Source: Nemertoderma westbladi
Lineage: Eukaryota > Xenacoelomorpha > Nemertodermatida > Nemertodermatidae
Length of the DNA stretch: 51,639 nucleotides
Direction: 5' to 3'
Assembly (NCBI GenBank): GCA_032718475.1
Contig: JAUCBJ010003856.1
Location: 1 to 51,639, forward strand
The notes under the pieces were generated by a model. It was not told the origin of the DNA and ran no database searches. It saw only the letters and a program-made list of their open reading frames with translations. Below, in pieces: positions 20,868 to 33,800 of the stretch. Position numbers and translations under genes: made by a program. Position 1 is the first letter of the stretch, and each line of letters starts with the position of its first letter.

Positions 20868-21262
20868 AACTCCGTCGCCATCAACCCGGGTTTAATCTGT
20901 TAATAGACTCCATCGTCATCGTCCCGGGTTTAATAGACTCCGTCGTCATCATCCTTGGTTTAATGGACTCCGTCGCAATCGTCATGGTTTAATAGACTCC
21001 ATCACCATCGTCCCAGATTATATAGACTCTGCTGCCATCGTTCCAGGTTTAATTGACTCCTCCACCATCATCCCGGGTTTAATAGATTCAGCCTCATTGT
21101 CCCAGGTGTAATAGACTCCACTGCCATTGTCCCGGGTTTAATCAACTCCGCTGACATTGTCCCGGGTTTAATATACTCTGTCGTGATCGTTTCAGGGTTT
21201 ACATTTAATAGACTCCGTTGCCTTCTTCCTGATCCAGGTTTCATAGATTCCATCTGCATCAT
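20868..21262 (+). repeat. ~30-bp minisatellite
   Basis: Roughly twelve imperfect units, each with AGACTCC, a CATCGT-like middle, then CCCGGGTTTAATA. Spacing is mostly 30 bp; the last units are more diverged. The 60-aa frames across it (plus or minus) simply read the repeat, for example GTM-ES-IKP on minus. Confidence 0.85.
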
Positions 21263-21526
21263 TCCACTGTTCAGTGTTTTTAATCAGCGCCAGAAATCTG
21301 CCACGTCGATCAACGATTTCGGTCGCAACAGATTCCGTCAACAACACTCGGGGTTTAAAAAATACAACCGAGGACAACTCAGCGATCATCTATCTGATAG
21401 TTGAAAGTGACTGTCTGACAGTTGGTTAGACTATCTGACAGTTGGGGCCCCAGAGGTAAATCTTTACCTCATGGGCTGTTACCTCACTGACTGACAGCGC
21501 AACAGCCCCTGGGGCTGTAGTAGTCA
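21263..21526. other. Interval with short CTATCTGACAGTT repeats
   Basis: CTGACAGTTGG/CTATCTGACAGTT recurs three times near 21389-21447. No gene. Confidence 0.4.
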
Positions 21527-22280
21527 ACTCCGAGTTCGTTCGACCTAGTAGTAGTAGTACTATAGCCCGATATAGGCACTGGTCTGGGCACATTTTGTAG
21601 TAAGTCAACCCTGGCCAAAATTTTCGACCAAATAGATCAGCAAATACGAGGATACTAGTGCTACAGCTGTTGGTTGAAATAATTATTTCAAAGATCCTTC
21701 CTGCTATTCTGACATTTGTGGACTTCAAGAAAGCATTCGACTCCAGCCATAGATATAATATCGGAAAATCATTGCTGATATGGATTGCTATACTGAGACA
21801 CTGGAGCGTAGGTTTTTTCACCAGATGGAGAAACTGTGTTCTTTAAAATCATGGGTAGTATTACTGCAAGGCGACACATTAGCTCATTCACTATTCATAA
21901 ATTGTATTGGAATATACAATAGGGATAGCCATAACTGGTTATGATATTTGGTTCACTCTACAAGAACATAGAAGCGGCAGATATCCTGCTCATACAATCA
22001 CAGAACACTAACTTTGCGAATGATATTGCCGTTCTAGTACCCGGAGTCATGGATAAAAAGCACCAGAAAAGTCATATAAACCACTAGAAGTTAGGAAAGC
22101 AAAGGCAAAGGTAGCTGTACCAAAAATGGATAATATCTGGAAATAAGACCTATCTCGGCACATGAACAAGTTCTTTCGAGCACACAGTGGAAAATGTAAT
22201 TTTTTACGGGGGTGAGACCAGGACACTGACAAAATTCTTTGGACAAAGAATTGCTGGTTACTATTGTTATCTTTAATTAA
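21527..22280 (+). pseudogene. LINE reverse-transcriptase pseudogene
   Basis: The plus strand carries RT motifs in order but in different frames: an EFVRPSSSSTIA segment (counterpart of NGFRPSRSTIAQ at 51510), TFVDFKKAFDS at about 21710-21745, LQGDTLAHSLF at about 21862-21895, FANDIAVL at about 22014-22037 (the FADD catalytic box with one Asp lost) and a FYGGETRTLTK segment near 22200. Order and motifs match the LINE split at 40/51 kb, so it is the same or a sister family. Missing sequence between motifs and repeated frameshifts make it inactive. Confidence 0.75.
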
Positions 22281-25200
22281 TATAATAAACCGGCTAAAGA
22301 CCCTCAATACTTTATTTTAATTCTATCATCAATCATCCTTACATTAAGTGTTTATAGCGCTTATTTCTGTCTTATATCCTGTACATATACTAATTCGTTT
22401 ATTGTTTTGGTTAGATTCAGCCTTTCTGTAACCTGTCCGTTTTTGGTGAAAACCTGGTATTCTTCACATGGGGGTAACTGCCTAAGTGATATATAACGGC
22501 AGAAAGTCTGGTATTCTTCACATGGGCCTGTTTAGGGCTATTTTGGTTGTTCATTGTTGCTCGTTGTTGCTCATTGTTGCTCATTGTTGCTCGTTGTTGC
22601 TCATTGTTACTCGTTGTTGTACTTCATTATTGCTCATTGTTGATCGTTGTCGCTCATTGTTGCTCGTTGTTGCTCATTGTTGTTCATTGTTGCTCGTTGT
22701 TGTTCATTGTTGCTCGTTGTTGTACTTTATTATTGCTCGTTGTTGCTCATTGTTGATCGTTGTTGCTCATTGTTGCTCGTTATTGCTCATTGTTGCTCAT
22801 TGTTACTCGTTGTTGCACTTTATTATTGCTCGTTGTTGCTCATTGTTGCTCGTTCTTGCTCATTGTTGCTCGTTCTTGCTTTTTGTTGCTCAATGTTGCT
22901 CGTTGTTGCTCATTGTTGCTCGTTGTTGCTCATTGTTGCTCGTTGTTCCTCACTGTTGCTCATTGTTGGTCATTGTTGCTCATTGTTACTCGTTGTTGTA
23001 CATTATTATTGTTCGTTGTTGCTCATTGTTGCTCGTTGTTGCTCATTGTTGCTCGTTGTTGCTCATTGTTTCTCATTGTTGCTCGTTGTTGCTCATTGTT
23101 TCTCGTTGTTGCTCATTGTTGCTCGTTGTTGCTCATTGCTGCTCATTGTTTCTCATTGTTGCTCGTTGTTGCTCATTGTTGCTAGTTGTTGCTCATTGTT
23201 GCTCGTTGTTGGTCATTGTTGCTCGTTGTTGCTCATTGCTGCTCATTGTTGCTCATTGTTGCTCATTGTTGCTCGTTGTTGCTCATTGTTGCTCGACGTT
23301 GGTCATTGTTGCTCATTGTTACTCGCTGTTGTACTTTATATTGCTCGTTGTTGCTCATTGTTGCTCATTGTTGCTCGTTGTTGCTCATTGTTGCTCGTTG
23401 TTGCTCATTGTTGCCCATTGTTGCTCGTTGTTGCTCATTGTTGCTCATTGTTGCCCTTTGTTGCTCATTGTTGCTCATTGTTACTCGTTGTTGCACTTTA
23501 TTATTGCTCGTTGTTGCTCATTGTTGCTCGTTCTTGCTCATTGTTGCTCAATGTTGCTCGTTGTTGCTCATTGTTGCTCGTTGATGCTCATTGTTGCTCG
23601 TTGTTGCTCATTGTTGCTCGTTGTTGGTCATTGTTGCTCATTGTTACTCGTTTTTGTACATTATTATTGTTCGTTGTTCCTCATTGTTGCTTGTTGTTGT
23701 TCATTGTTGCTCGTTGTTGCTCATTGTTGCCCATTGTTGCTCGTTGTTGCTCGTTGTTGCTCATTGTTGCCCATTATTGCTCGTTGTTGCTCATTGTTGC
23801 TCATTGTTGCTCATTGTTACTCGTTTTTGTACATTATTATTGTTCGTTGTTGCTCATTGTTGCTCGTTTTTGCTCATTGTTGCTCGTTGTTGCTCATTGT
23901 TGCTCGTTGTTGCTCATTGTTGCTCGTTGTTGCTCATTGTTGCTCGTTGTTGCTCGTTGTTGCTCATTGCTGCTCATTGTTTTTCATTGTTACTCGTTGT
24001 TGCTCATTGTTGCTCGTTGTTGCTCATTGTTGCTCGTTGTTGCTCATTGTTGCTCGTTGTTGGTCATTGGTGCTCATTGTTACTCGATGTTGTACTTTAT
24101 TATTGCTCGTTGTTCCTCATTGTTGCTCGTTGTTGCTGCTCATTGTTGCTTGTTATTGTTCATTGTTGCTCGTTGTTGCTCATTGTTGCCCATTGTTGCT
24201 CGTTGTTGCTCGTTGTTGCTCGTTGTTGCTCATTGTTGCCCATTGTTGCTCGTTATTGCTCATTGTTTGTCGTTGTTGCTCGTTGTTGCTCATTGTTGCT
24301 CATTGTTTCTCATTGTCGCTCGTTGTTGCTCATTTTTTCTCGTTGTTGCTCATTGTTGGTCATTGTTGCTCATTGTTACTCGCTGTTGTACTTTATTATT
24401 GCTCGTTGTTGCTCATTGTTGCTCGTTGTTGGTCATTGTTACTCGTTGTTGTACTTTATTATTGCTCGTTGTTGCTCATTGTTGCTCGTTGTTGCTCATT
24501 GTTGTTCATTGTTGCTCGTTGTTGTTCATTGTTGCTCGTTGTTGCTCATTGTTACTCGTTGTTGTACTTTATTATTGCTCGTTGTTGCTCATTGTTGATC
24601 GTTGTTGCTCATTGTTGCTCGTTGTTGCTCATTGTTGCTCATTGTTGCTCTTTGTTGCTCATTGCTACTCATTGTTGCACTTTATTATTGCTCGTTGGTG
24701 CTCATTGTTGCTCGTTGTTGCTCGTTGTTGCTCATTGTTTGTCGTTCTTGCTTTTTGTTGCTCAATGTTGCTCGTTGTTGCTCATTGTTGCTCGTTGTTG
24801 CTCATTGTTGCTCGTTGTTCCTCACTGTTGCTCATTGTTGGTCATTGTTGCTCATTGTTACTCGTTGTTGTACATTATTATTGTTCGTTGTTGCTCATTG
24901 TTGCTCGTTGTTGCTCATTGTTGCTCGTTGTTGCTCATTGTTTCTCATTGTTGCTCGTTGTTGCTCATTGTTGCTCGTTGTTGCTCATTGTTGCTCGTTG
25001 TTGCTCATTGCTGCTCATTGTTTCTCATTGTTGCTCGTTGTTGCTCATTGTTGCTAGTTGTTGCTCATTGTTGCTCGTTGTTGGTCATTGTTGCTCGTTG
25101 TTGCTCATTGCTGCTCATTGTTTCTCATTGTTGCTCGTTGTTGCTCATTGTTGCTCGTTGTTGCTCATTGTTGCTCGAAGTTGGTCATTGTTGCTCATTG

Positions 25201-27046
25201 TTACTCACTGTTGTACTTTATATTGCTCGTTGTTGCTCATTGTTGCTCGTTGTGGCTCATTGTTGCTCGTTGTTGCTCGTTGTTGCTCATTGTTGCCCAG
25301 TGTTGCTCGTTGTTGCTCGTTGTTGCTCATTGTTGCTCATTGTTGCCCTTTGTTGCTCATTGTTGCTCATTGTTACTCGTTGTTGCACTTTATTATTGCT
25401 CGTTGTTGCTCATTGTTGCTCGTTGTTGCTCATTGTTGCTCGTTGTTGCTCATTGTTGCTCGTTCTTGCTCATTGTTGCTCAATGTTGCTCGTTGTTGCT
25501 CATTGTTGCTCGTTGTTGCTCATTGTTGCTCGTTGTTGCTCATTGTTGCTCGTTGTTGGTCAATGTTGCTCATTGTTACTCGTTTTTGTACATTATTATT
25601 TTTCGTTGTTCCTCATTGTTGCTTGTTGTTGTTCATTGTTGCTCGTTGTTGCTCATTGTTGCCCATTGTTGCTCGTTGTTGCTCATTGTTGCCCATTGTT
25701 GCTCGTTGTTGCTCATTGTTGCTCGTTGTTGCTGATTGTTGCTCATTGTTGCTCATTGTTACTCGTTTTTGTACATTATTATTGTTCGTTGTTGCTCATT
25801 GTTGCTCGATTTTGCTCATTGTTTCTCGTTGTTGCTCATTGTTGCTCGTTGTTGCTCATTGTTGCTCGTTCTTGCTCATTGTTGCTCGTGTTGCTCGTTG
25901 TTGCTCATTGCTGCTCATTGTTTTTCATTGTTGCTCGTTGTTGCTCATTGTTGCTCGTTGTTGCTCATTGTTGCTCGTTGTTGCTCATTGTTGCTCGTTG
26001 TTGGTCATTGGTGCTCATTGTTACTCGCTGTTGTACTTTAGTATTGCTCGTTGTTCCTCATTGTTGCTCGTTGTTGCTCATTGTTGCTTGTTATTGTTCA
26101 TTGTTGCTCGTTGTTGCTCATTGTTGCCCATTGTTGCTCGTTGTTGCTCGTTGTTGCTCATTGTTGCCCATGGTTGCTCGTTATTGCTCATTGTTTGTCG
26201 TTGTTGCTCGTTGTTGCTCATTGTTGCTCATTGCTGCTCATTGTTGCTCGTTGTTTCTCATTGTTGCTCGTTGTTGCTCATTTTTTCTCGTTGTTGCTCA
26301 TTGTTGGTCATTGTTACTCATTGTTACTCGCTGTTGTACTTTATTATTGCTCGTTGTTGCTCATTGTTGCTCGTTGTTGCTTATTTTTGCTCGTTGTTGC
26401 TCGTTGTTGCACATTGTTGCCCATTGTTGCTCGTTGTTGCTCATTGTTCCCCATTGTTGCTCGTTGTTGCTCATTGTTTCTCATTGTTGCTCGTTGTTGC
26501 TCATTTTTGCTCGTTGTTGCTCATTGTTTCTCGTTGTTGGTCATTGTTGCTCATTGTTACTCGCTGTTGTACTTTATTATTGCTTGTTGTTGCTCATTGT
26601 TGCTCGTTGTTGCTCATTGCTGCTCGTTGTTGCTCATTGTTGCTCGTTGTTGCTCATTGCTGCTCATTTTTTCTCATTGTTGCTCGTTGTTGCTCATTGT
26701 TGCTCGTTGTTGCTCGTTGTTGGTCATTGTTGCTCGTTGTTGCTCATTGCTGCTCATTATTTCTCATTGTTGATCGTTGTTGCTCATTGTTGCTCGTTGT
26801 TGGTCATTGTTGCTCGTTGTTGTTCATTGTTGCTCATTGTTACTCGCTGTTGTACTTTATTATTGCTCGTTGTTGCTCATTGTTGCTCGTTGTTGCTCAT
26901 TGTTGCTCGTTGTTGCTCATTGTTGCTCGTTGTTGCTCGTTGTTTCTCATTGATGCTCATTGTTGCCCTTTGTTGGTCATTGTTGCTCATTGTTACTCGC
27001 TGTTGTACTTTATTATTGCTCGTTGTTGCTCATTGTTGCTCGTTGT

Positions 27047-27624
27047 TGTGACGGGATCAGGGGATCCCGACCGGTTTATTGCGTTACGCGTCACCGTATT
27101 GTTTGTTGAGAAAATAATAGTTTGTTGTTGTTATCGCCTTTGATGTTGATATAGACTAGCTGATATAATATATATGATAGCACAGTTGACGGTTTATGGG
27201 GATAGTCAGATAATGAATGTTATACCGGTATTATGGTGACGGTACGAAAATGTCACCGATCTGCACTGGATGACTGAAATGATCTGACCGGCAATATAAT
27301 ATATATATTGGTTATTCCTACATTACTTTGGCATCCCTATCTAGCGGATGCTTTCTTCGCCCTTATTGGCTAGTATCTTAATTCTTGGCTCCCACCTCTG
27401 TGGGAGTGCTTCCCCCCCCCCCCCCCCCGTTGCTGTTACTTCCCCTCTCGAGGTAGTTTGACCTCTAATCTCTTTTTGTGTGTGGCTTTCGGGGCCGTGT
27501 GTTGCCCCCGTTATTGGGGGTGATACGATATTAATTGTGATTAACCTCGTATCCCCAATATTGCTGAAAAGGCGCCACTTCCCAACTTTATGGGGATAGT
27601 GAGGCGGAATTGAATCCGCTCACA
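27047..27624 (-). mobile_element. Solo LTR copy 1
   Basis: 578 bp beginning TGTGACGGGATC and ending CTCACA. It is flanked on both sides by GTTGT, consistent with a 5-bp duplication but also with the satellite itself. It is related to the LTRs at 4211/9328: same ends, GGGAT/ATCCC and GGTGAC/GTCACC hairpins, TATTGGCTAGT, TGTGGGAGTG and the C-run, but clearly a different subfamily. No internal retroelement sequence lies beside it. Confidence 0.8.
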
Positions 27625-30286
27625 GTTGTTGCTCATTGTTGCTCGTTGTTGCTCATTGTTGCTCGTTGTTGCTCGTTGTTTCTCATTGTTGCCCATTGTT
27701 GCTCGTTGTTGCTCATTGTTGCTCGTTGTTGCTCGTTGTTTCTCATTGTTGCCCATTGTTGCTCGTTGTTGCTCGTTGTTGCTCATTGTTGCTCGTTGTT
27801 GCTCATTGTTGCTCGTTCTTGCTCATTGTTGCTCAATATTGCTCGTTGTTGCTCATTATTGCTCGTTGTTGCTCATTGTTGCTCATTGTTGCTCGTTGTT
27901 GGTCATTGTTGCTCATTGTTACTCGTTTTTGTACATTATTATTGTTCGTTCTTGCTCATTGTTGCTCGTTTTTGCTTATTGTTGCTCGTTGTTGCTCATT
28001 GTTGCTCGTTGTTGCTCATTGTTGCTCGTTGTTGCTCATTGCTGCTCATTGTTTTTCATTGTTGCTCGTTGTTGCTCATTGTTGCTCGTTGTTGCTCATT
28101 GTTGCTCGTTGTTGGTCATTGTTGCTCATTGTTACTCGCTGTTGTACTTTATTATTGCTCGTTGTTCCTCATTGTTGCTCGTTGTTGCTCATTGTTGCCC
28201 ATTGTTGCTCGTTGTTGCTCGTTGTTGCTCATTGTTGCCCATTGTTGCTCGCTGTTGCTCATTGTTGGTCGTTGTTGCTCGTTCTTGCTCATTGTTGCTC
28301 ATTGTTGCTCATTATTTCTCATTGTTGCTCGTTGTTGCTCATTGTTGCTTGTTGTTGTTCATTGTTGCTCGTTGTTGCTCATTGTTGCCCATTGTTGCTC
28401 GTTGTTGCTCATTGTTGCCCATTGTTGCTCGCTGTTGCTCATTGTTGGTCGTTGTTGCTCGTTGTTGCTCATTGTTGCTTATTGTTTCTCATTTTTGCTC
28501 GTTGTTGCTCATTATTGGTCATTGTTGCTCATTGTTACTCGCTGTTGTACTTTATTATTGCTCGTTGTTGCCCATTGTTGCTCGCTGTTGCTCATTGTTG
28601 GTCGTTGTTGCTCGTTGTTGCTCATTGTTGCTTATTGTTTCTCATTTTTGCTCGTTGTTGCTCATTATTGGTCATTGTTGCTCATTGTTACTCGCTGTTG
28701 TACTTTATTATTGCTCGTTGTTGCTCATTGTTGCTCGTTGTTGCTCATTGTTGCTCGTTGTTGCTCATTGTTGCTCATTGTTGCCCATTGTTGCTCGTTG
28801 TTGCTCATTGTTGATCGTTGTTGCTCATTGTTGCTCGTTATTGCTCGTTGTTGCTCGTTGTTGCTCGTTGTTGCTCGTTGTTGCTCGTTGTTGCTCGTTG
28901 TTGCTCATTGTTGCTCGTTGTTGCTCGTTGTTGCTCATTGTTGCCCATTGTTGCTCGTTGTTGCTCATTGTTGCTCATTGTTTCCCATTGTTGCTCGTTG
29001 TTGCTCATTGTTGCTCGATTTTGCTCATTGTTTCTCGTTGTTGCTCATTGTTGCTCGTTGTTGCTCATTGTTGCTCGTTGTTGCTCATTGTTGCTCGTTG
29101 TTGCTCGTTGTTGCTCATTGCTGCTCATTGTTTTTCATTGTTGCTCGTTGTTGCTCATTGTTGCTCGTTGTTGGTCATTGTTGCTCGTTGTTGCTCATTG
29201 TTGCTCGTTGTTGGTCATTGGTGCTCATTGTTACTCGCTGTTGTACTTTAGTATTGCTCGTTGTTCCTCATTGTTGCTCGTTGTTGCTCATTGTTGCTTG
29301 TTATTGTTCATTGTTGCTCGTTGTTGCTCATTGTTGCCCATTGTTGCTCGTTGTTGCTCGTTGTTGCTCATTGTTGCCCATTGTTGCTCGTTATTGCTCA
29401 TTGTTTGTCGTTGTTGCTCGTTGTTGCTCATTGTTGCTCATTGCTGCTCATTGTTGCTCGTTGTTTCTCATTGTTGCTCGTTGTTGCTCATTTTTTCTCG
29501 TTGTTGCTCATTGTTGGTCATTGTTACTCATTGTTACTCGCTGTTGTACTTTATTATTGCTCGTTGTTGCTCATTGTTGCTCGTTGTTGCTCATTTTTGC
29601 TCGTTGTTGCTCGTTGTTGCACATTGTTGCCCATTGTTGCTCGTTGTTGCTCGTTGTTGCTCATTGTTCCCCATTGTTGCTCGTTGTTGCTCATTGTTTC
29701 TCATTGTTGCTCGTTGTTGCTCATTTTTGCTCGTTGTTGCTCATTGTTTCTCGTTGTTGGTCATTGTTGCTCATTGTTACTCGCTGTTGTACTTTATTAT
29801 TGCTTGTTGTTGCTCATTGTTGCTCGTTGTTGCTCATTGCTGCTCGTTGTTGCTCATTGTTGCTCGTTGTTGCTCATTGCTGCTCATTTTTTCTCATTGT
29901 TGCTCGTTGTTGCTCATTGTTGCTCGTTGTTTCTCGTTGTTGGTCATTGTTGCTCGTTGTTGCTCATTGCTGCTCATTATTTCTCATTGTTGATCATTGT
30001 TGCTCATTGTTGCTCGTTGTTGGTCATTGTTGCTCGTTGTTGGTCATTGTTGCTCGTTGTTGTTCATTGTTGCTCATTGTTACTCGCTGTTGTACTTTAT
30101 TATTGCTCGTTGTTGCTCATTGTTGCTCGTTGTTGCTCATTGTTGCTCGTTGTTGTTCATTGTTGCTCGTTGTTGCTCGTTGTTTCTCATTGATGCTCAT
30201 TGTTGCCCTTTGTTGGTCATTGTTGCTCATTGTTACTCGCTGTTGTACTTTATTATTGCTCGTTGTTGCTCATTGTTGCTCGTTGT

Positions 30287-30865
30287 TGTGACGGGATCAG
30301 GGGATCCCGACCGGTTTATTGCGTTACGCGTCACCGTATTGTTTGTTGAGAAAATAATAGTTTGTTGTTGTTATCGCCTTTGATGTTGATATAGACTAGC
30401 TGATATAATATATATGATAGCACAGTTGACGGTTTATGGGGATAGTCAGATAATGAATGTTATACCGGTATTATGGTGACGGTACGAAAATGTCACCGAT
30501 CTGCACTGGATGACTGAAATGATCTGACCGGCAATATAATATATATATTGGTTATTCCTACATTACTTTGGCATCCCTATCTAGCGGATGCTTTCTTCGC
30601 CCTTATTGGCTAGTATCTTAATTCTTGGCTCCCACCTCTGTGGGAGTGCTTCCCCCCCCCCCCCCCCCCGCTGCTGTTACTTCCCCTCTCGAGGTAGTTT
30701 GACCTCTAATCTCTTTTTGTGTGTTGCTTTCGGGGCCGTGTGTTGCCCCCGTTATTGGGGGTGATACGATATTAATTGTGATTAACCTCGTATCCCCAAT
30801 ATTGCTGAAAAGGCGCCACTTCCCAACTTTATGGGGATAGTGAGGCGGAATTGAATCCGCTCACA
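30287..30865 (-). mobile_element. Solo LTR copy 2
   Basis: 579 bp, almost identical to copy 1: C-run length, GTTGCTG/GCTGCTG, and GTGTGGC/GTGTTGC are the differences seen. Its flanking satellite variants are also alike, so it arose by segmental duplication of copy 1 rather than a second insertion. The alternative, that the pair are LTRs of one element with captured satellite inside, is less likely because the outer flanks also match. Confidence 0.75.
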
Positions 30866-33800
30866 GTTGTTGCTCATTGTTGCTCGTTGTTGCTCATTGT
30901 TGCTCGTTGTTGCTCGTTGTTTCTCATTGTTGCCCATTGTTGCTCGTTGGTGCTCGTTGTTGCTCATTGTTGCTCGTTGTTGCTCATTGTTGCTCGTTCT
31001 TGCTCATTGTTGCTCAATATTGCTCGTTGTTGCTCATTGTTGCTCGTTGTTGCTCATTGTTGCTCATTGTTGCTCGTTGTTGGTCATTGTTGCTCATTGT
31101 TACTCGTTTTTGTACATTATTATTGTTCGTTCTTGCTCATTGTTGCTCGTTTTTGCTTATTGTTGCTCATTGTTGCTCGTTGTTGCTCATTGTTGCTCGT
31201 TGTTGCTCCTGGCTGCTCATTGTTTTTCATTGTTGCTCGTTGTTGCTCATTGTTGCTCGTTGTTGCTCATTGTTGCTCGTTGTTGGTCATTGTTGCTCAT
31301 TGTTACTCGCTGTTGTACTTTATTATTGCTCGTTGTTCCTCATTGTTGCTCGTTGTTGCTCATTGTTGCCCATTGTTGCTCGTTGTTGCTCGTTGTTGCT
31401 CATTGTTGCCCATTGTTGCTCGCTGTTGCTCATTGTTGGTCGTTGTTGCTCGTTCTTGCTCATTGTTGCTCATTGTTGCTCATTGTTTCTCATTGTTGCT
31501 CGTTGTTGCTCATTGTTGCTTGTTGTTGTTCATTGTTGCTCGTTGTTGCTCATTGTTGCCCATTGTTGCTCGTTGTTGCTCGTTGTTGCTCATTGTAGCC
31601 CATTGTTGCTCGCTGTTGCTCATTGTTGGTCGTTGTTGCTCGTTGTTGCTCATTGTTGCTTATTGTTTCTCATTTTTGCTCGTTGTTGCTCATTATTGGT
31701 CATTGTTGCTCATTGTTACTCGCTGTTGTACTTTATTATTGCTCGTTGTTGCTCATTGTTGCTCGTTGTTGCTCATTGTTGCTCGTTGTTGCTCATTGTT
31801 GCTCATTGTTGCCCATTGTTGCTCGTTGTTGCTCATTGTTGCTCGTTGTTGCTCATTGTTGCTCGTTATTGCTCGTTATTGCTCGTTGTTGCTCGTTGTT
31901 GCTCGTTGTTGCTCGTTGTTGCTCGTTGTTGCTCATTGTTGCTCGTTGTTGCTCGTTGTTGCTCATTGTTGCCCATTGTTGCTCGTTGTTGCTCATTGTT
32001 GCTCATTGTTGCCCATTGTTGCTCGTTGTTGCTCATTGTTGCTCGTTGTTGCTCGTTGTTGCTCGTTGTTGCTCGTTGTTGTTCATTGTTGCTCGTTGTT
32101 GCTCGTTGTGGCTCATTGTTGCCCATTGTTGCTCGTTGTTGCTCATTGTTGATCGTTGTTGCTCGTTGTTGCTCATTGTTGCCCATTGTTGCTCGCTGTT
32201 GCTCAGTGTTGGTCGTTGTTGCTCATTGTTGCTCGTTGTTGCTCGTTGTTGCTCATTGTTGCCCATTGTTGCTCGTTGTTGCTCATTGTTGATCGTTGTT
32301 GCTCGTTGTTGCTCATTGTTGCCCATTGTTGCTCGCTGTTGCTCATTGTTGGTCGATGTTGCTCGTTGTTGCTCATTGTTTCTCATTGTTTCTCATTTTT
32401 GCTCGTTGTTGCTCATTGTTGGTCATTGTTGCTCATTGTTACTCGCTGTTGTACTTTATTATTGCTCGTTGTTGCTCATTGTTGCTCGTTGTTGCTCATT
32501 GTTGCTCGTTGTTGCTCATTGTTGCTCATTGTTGCCCATTGTTGCTCGTTGTTGCTCATTGTTGCTCGTTGTTGCTCATTGTTGCTCGTTGTTGCTCGTT
32601 GTTGCTCGTTGTTGCTCATTGTTGCTTGTTGTTGTTCATTGTTGCTCGTTGTTGCTCATTGTTGCCCATTGTTGCTCGTTGTTGCTCGTTGTTGCTCATT
32701 GTTGGTCATTGTTGCTCATTGTTACTCGCTGTTGTACTTTATTATTGCTCGTTGTTGCTCATTGTTGCTTGTTGTTGCTCATTGTTGCTCGTTGTTGCTC
32801 GTTGTTGCTCATTGTTGCTCATTGTTGCCCATTGTTGCTCGTTGTTGCTCATTGTTGCTCGTTGTTGCTCATTGTTGCTCGTTGTTGCTCGTTGTTGCTC
32901 ATTGTTGATCGTTGTTGCTCGTTGTTGCTCATTGTTGCTCATTGTTGCTCATTGTTTCTCATTGTTGCTCGTTGTTGCTCATTGTTGCTTGTTGTTGTTC
33001 ATTGTTGCTCGTTGTTGCTCATTATTGCCCATTGTTGCTCGTTGTTGCTCGTTGTTGCTCATTGTTGCCCATTATTGCTCGCTGTTGCTCATTGTTGGTC
33101 GTTGTTGCTCGTTGTTGCTCATTGTTGCTCATTGTTTCTCATTTTTGCTCGTTGTTGCTCATTGTAGGTCATTGTTGCTCATTGTTACTCGCTGTTGTAC
33201 TTTATTATTGCTCGTTGTTGCTCATTGTTGCTCGTTGTTGCTCATTGTTGCTCGTTGTTGCTCGTTGTTGCCCATTGTTGCTCATTGTTGCCCATTGTTG
33301 CTCGTTGTTGCTCATTGTTGCTCGTTGTTGCTCATTGTTGCTCGTTGTTGCTCGTTGTTGCTCGTTGTTGCTCGTTGTTGCTCGTTGTTGCTCGTTGTTG
33401 CTCATTGTTGCTCGTTGTTGCTCGTTGTTGCTCATTGTTGCTCGTTGTTGCTCGTTGTTGCTCATTGTTGCCCATTGTTGCTCGTTGTTGCTCATTGTTG
33501 CTCATTGTTGCCCATTGTTGCTCGTTGTTGCTCATTGTTGCTTGTTGTTGTTCATTGTTGCTCGTTGTTGCTCATTGTTGCCCATTGTTGCTCGTTGTTG
33601 CTTATTGTTGCCCATTGTTGCTCGCTTTTAATCATTTTTGGTCGTTGTTGCTCGTTGTTGCTCATTGTTGCTCATTGTTGCTCATTGTTTCTCATTGTTG
33701 CTCGTTGTTGCTCATTGTTGCTTGTTGTTGTTCATTGTTGCTCGTTGTTGCTCATTGTTGCCCATTGTTGCTCGTTGTTGCTCGTTGTTGCTCATTGTTG

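Larger units (their letters stand above)
25860..31700 (+). repeat. Tandem segmental duplication (~3.2 kb) within the satellite, including the solo LTR
   Basis: Landmarks repeat at an offset of 3210-3240 bp: GTATTGCTCGTTGTTCCTCA at 26041 and 29251; the LTR start at 27047 and 30287; downstream variant blocks near 27900 and 31080. The limits are approximate because the flanks are all satellite. Confidence 0.7.

Noticed and set aside
22486-27143. Plus-strand ORFs of about 1,500 codons in overlapping frames
   Set aside because: They read a 10-bp satellite without stops; all three frames are open and give the same repeat peptide. No gene-like features.
27625-30286. Satellite as internal region of one LTR element bounded by 27047 and 30287
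   Set aside because: Sequences outside the two LTRs match each other as well as the inner flanks do, which fits tandem duplication of a solo LTR better.
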